From: a bacterium
GTDB taxonomy: Bacteria > Bacillota_A > Clostridia > Lachnospirales > Lachnospiraceae
DNA: 23,522 nt
Assembly (NCBI GenBank): GCA_004562915.1
Contig: SFQZ01000047.1
Span: 1-23,522 of the forward strand
Direction: 5' to 3'
A program made the position numbers and the translations under genes. Numbering within the stretch: the first letter of the stretch is position 1; each line of letters begins with the position of its first letter. The notes beneath the pieces are model-generated. The model had not been told where the DNA came from. It did no database searches and worked only from the letters and a program-made list of their open reading frames with translations. Below, piece by piece: positions 23,497 through 23,522 of the stretch.

Positions 23497-23522
23497 TTAT
23501 GCCTCTACAGCCTCTGGATGGA
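23497..23522 (-). CDS. C-terminal end of an unidentified gene
   Basis: Reading from the window edge, a frame ends HPEAVEA and stops with TAA at 23497-23499, followed about 87 bp later by the intrinsic terminator. Seven codons cannot identify the product. That this is the frame of the terminated gene is an inference from position only. Confidence 0.3.

Overview
This looks like a chromosomal stretch of a low-to-mid GC gut Bacillota, most likely a Lachnospiraceae member. The evidence is the Gram-positive capsule regulatory set (PHP-type tyrosine phosphatase, Wzz-like adaptor, separate tyrosine kinase), strong AGGAGG ribosome sites, sigma-A promoters, and the families around it (NhaC, MATE, ABC-F, M20, cytidylate-kinase-like). 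The taxonomic call is inference from gene families; there is no rRNA marker. No tRNA, rRNA or CRISPR array was recognised.

Positions 1-13997, minus strand: a capsule or exopolysaccharide locus. A good promoter at 14036-14064 drives cpsB, cpsC and cpsD, then a membrane-anchored Ig-like protein and the initiating polyprenyl-phosphate sugar transferase. An 0.8-kb non-coding, repeat-rich gap follows, then a family 2 glycosyltransferase with an early frameshift. Next is a 2.1-kb foreign-looking island (about 5407-7552), then UDP-glucuronate 4-epimerase, UDP-glucose dehydrogenase, a DUF1972 glycosyltransferase and a membrane O-acyltransferase split by a poly-G frameshift. The leftmost gene begins as a GT4 glycosyltransferase but changes after about 39 codons into an unrelated beta-helix-like sequence, probably a chimeric join. 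Together the genes would make UDP-GlcA and UDP-GalA, start a repeat unit on undecaprenyl phosphate, extend and acylate it, and control chain length through the BY-kinase system.

The island is the most unusual part. It is bounded by two 22-bp direct repeats (20/22 identical), is strongly pyrimidine-biased on the + strand, and carries several copies of a hairpin element. It encodes, against the operon, two translationally coupled ORFs of no family I recognise. The first ORF contains an abrupt pyrimidine-to-purine tract switch.

Positions 14000-19251: a divergent XRE regulator, a bidirectional terminator, an nhaC plus C39-like peptidase operon, a second membrane acyltransferase on the + strand, and an M20 amidohydrolase. 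Positions 19248-23522, minus strand: an ABC-F ATPase, coupled to the M20 gene and preceded by a perfect 12-bp inverted repeat overlapping its -10 box. Then come a structured hairpin element that truncates a cytidylate-kinase-like gene, a MATE transporter, a frameshifted small ORF, a terminator, and the last codons of another gene.

Three genes are broken by single-base indels in or near homopolymers (about 1647, 8742 and 23260). These could be phase variation, decay, or sequencing/assembly error; raw reads are needed to decide.
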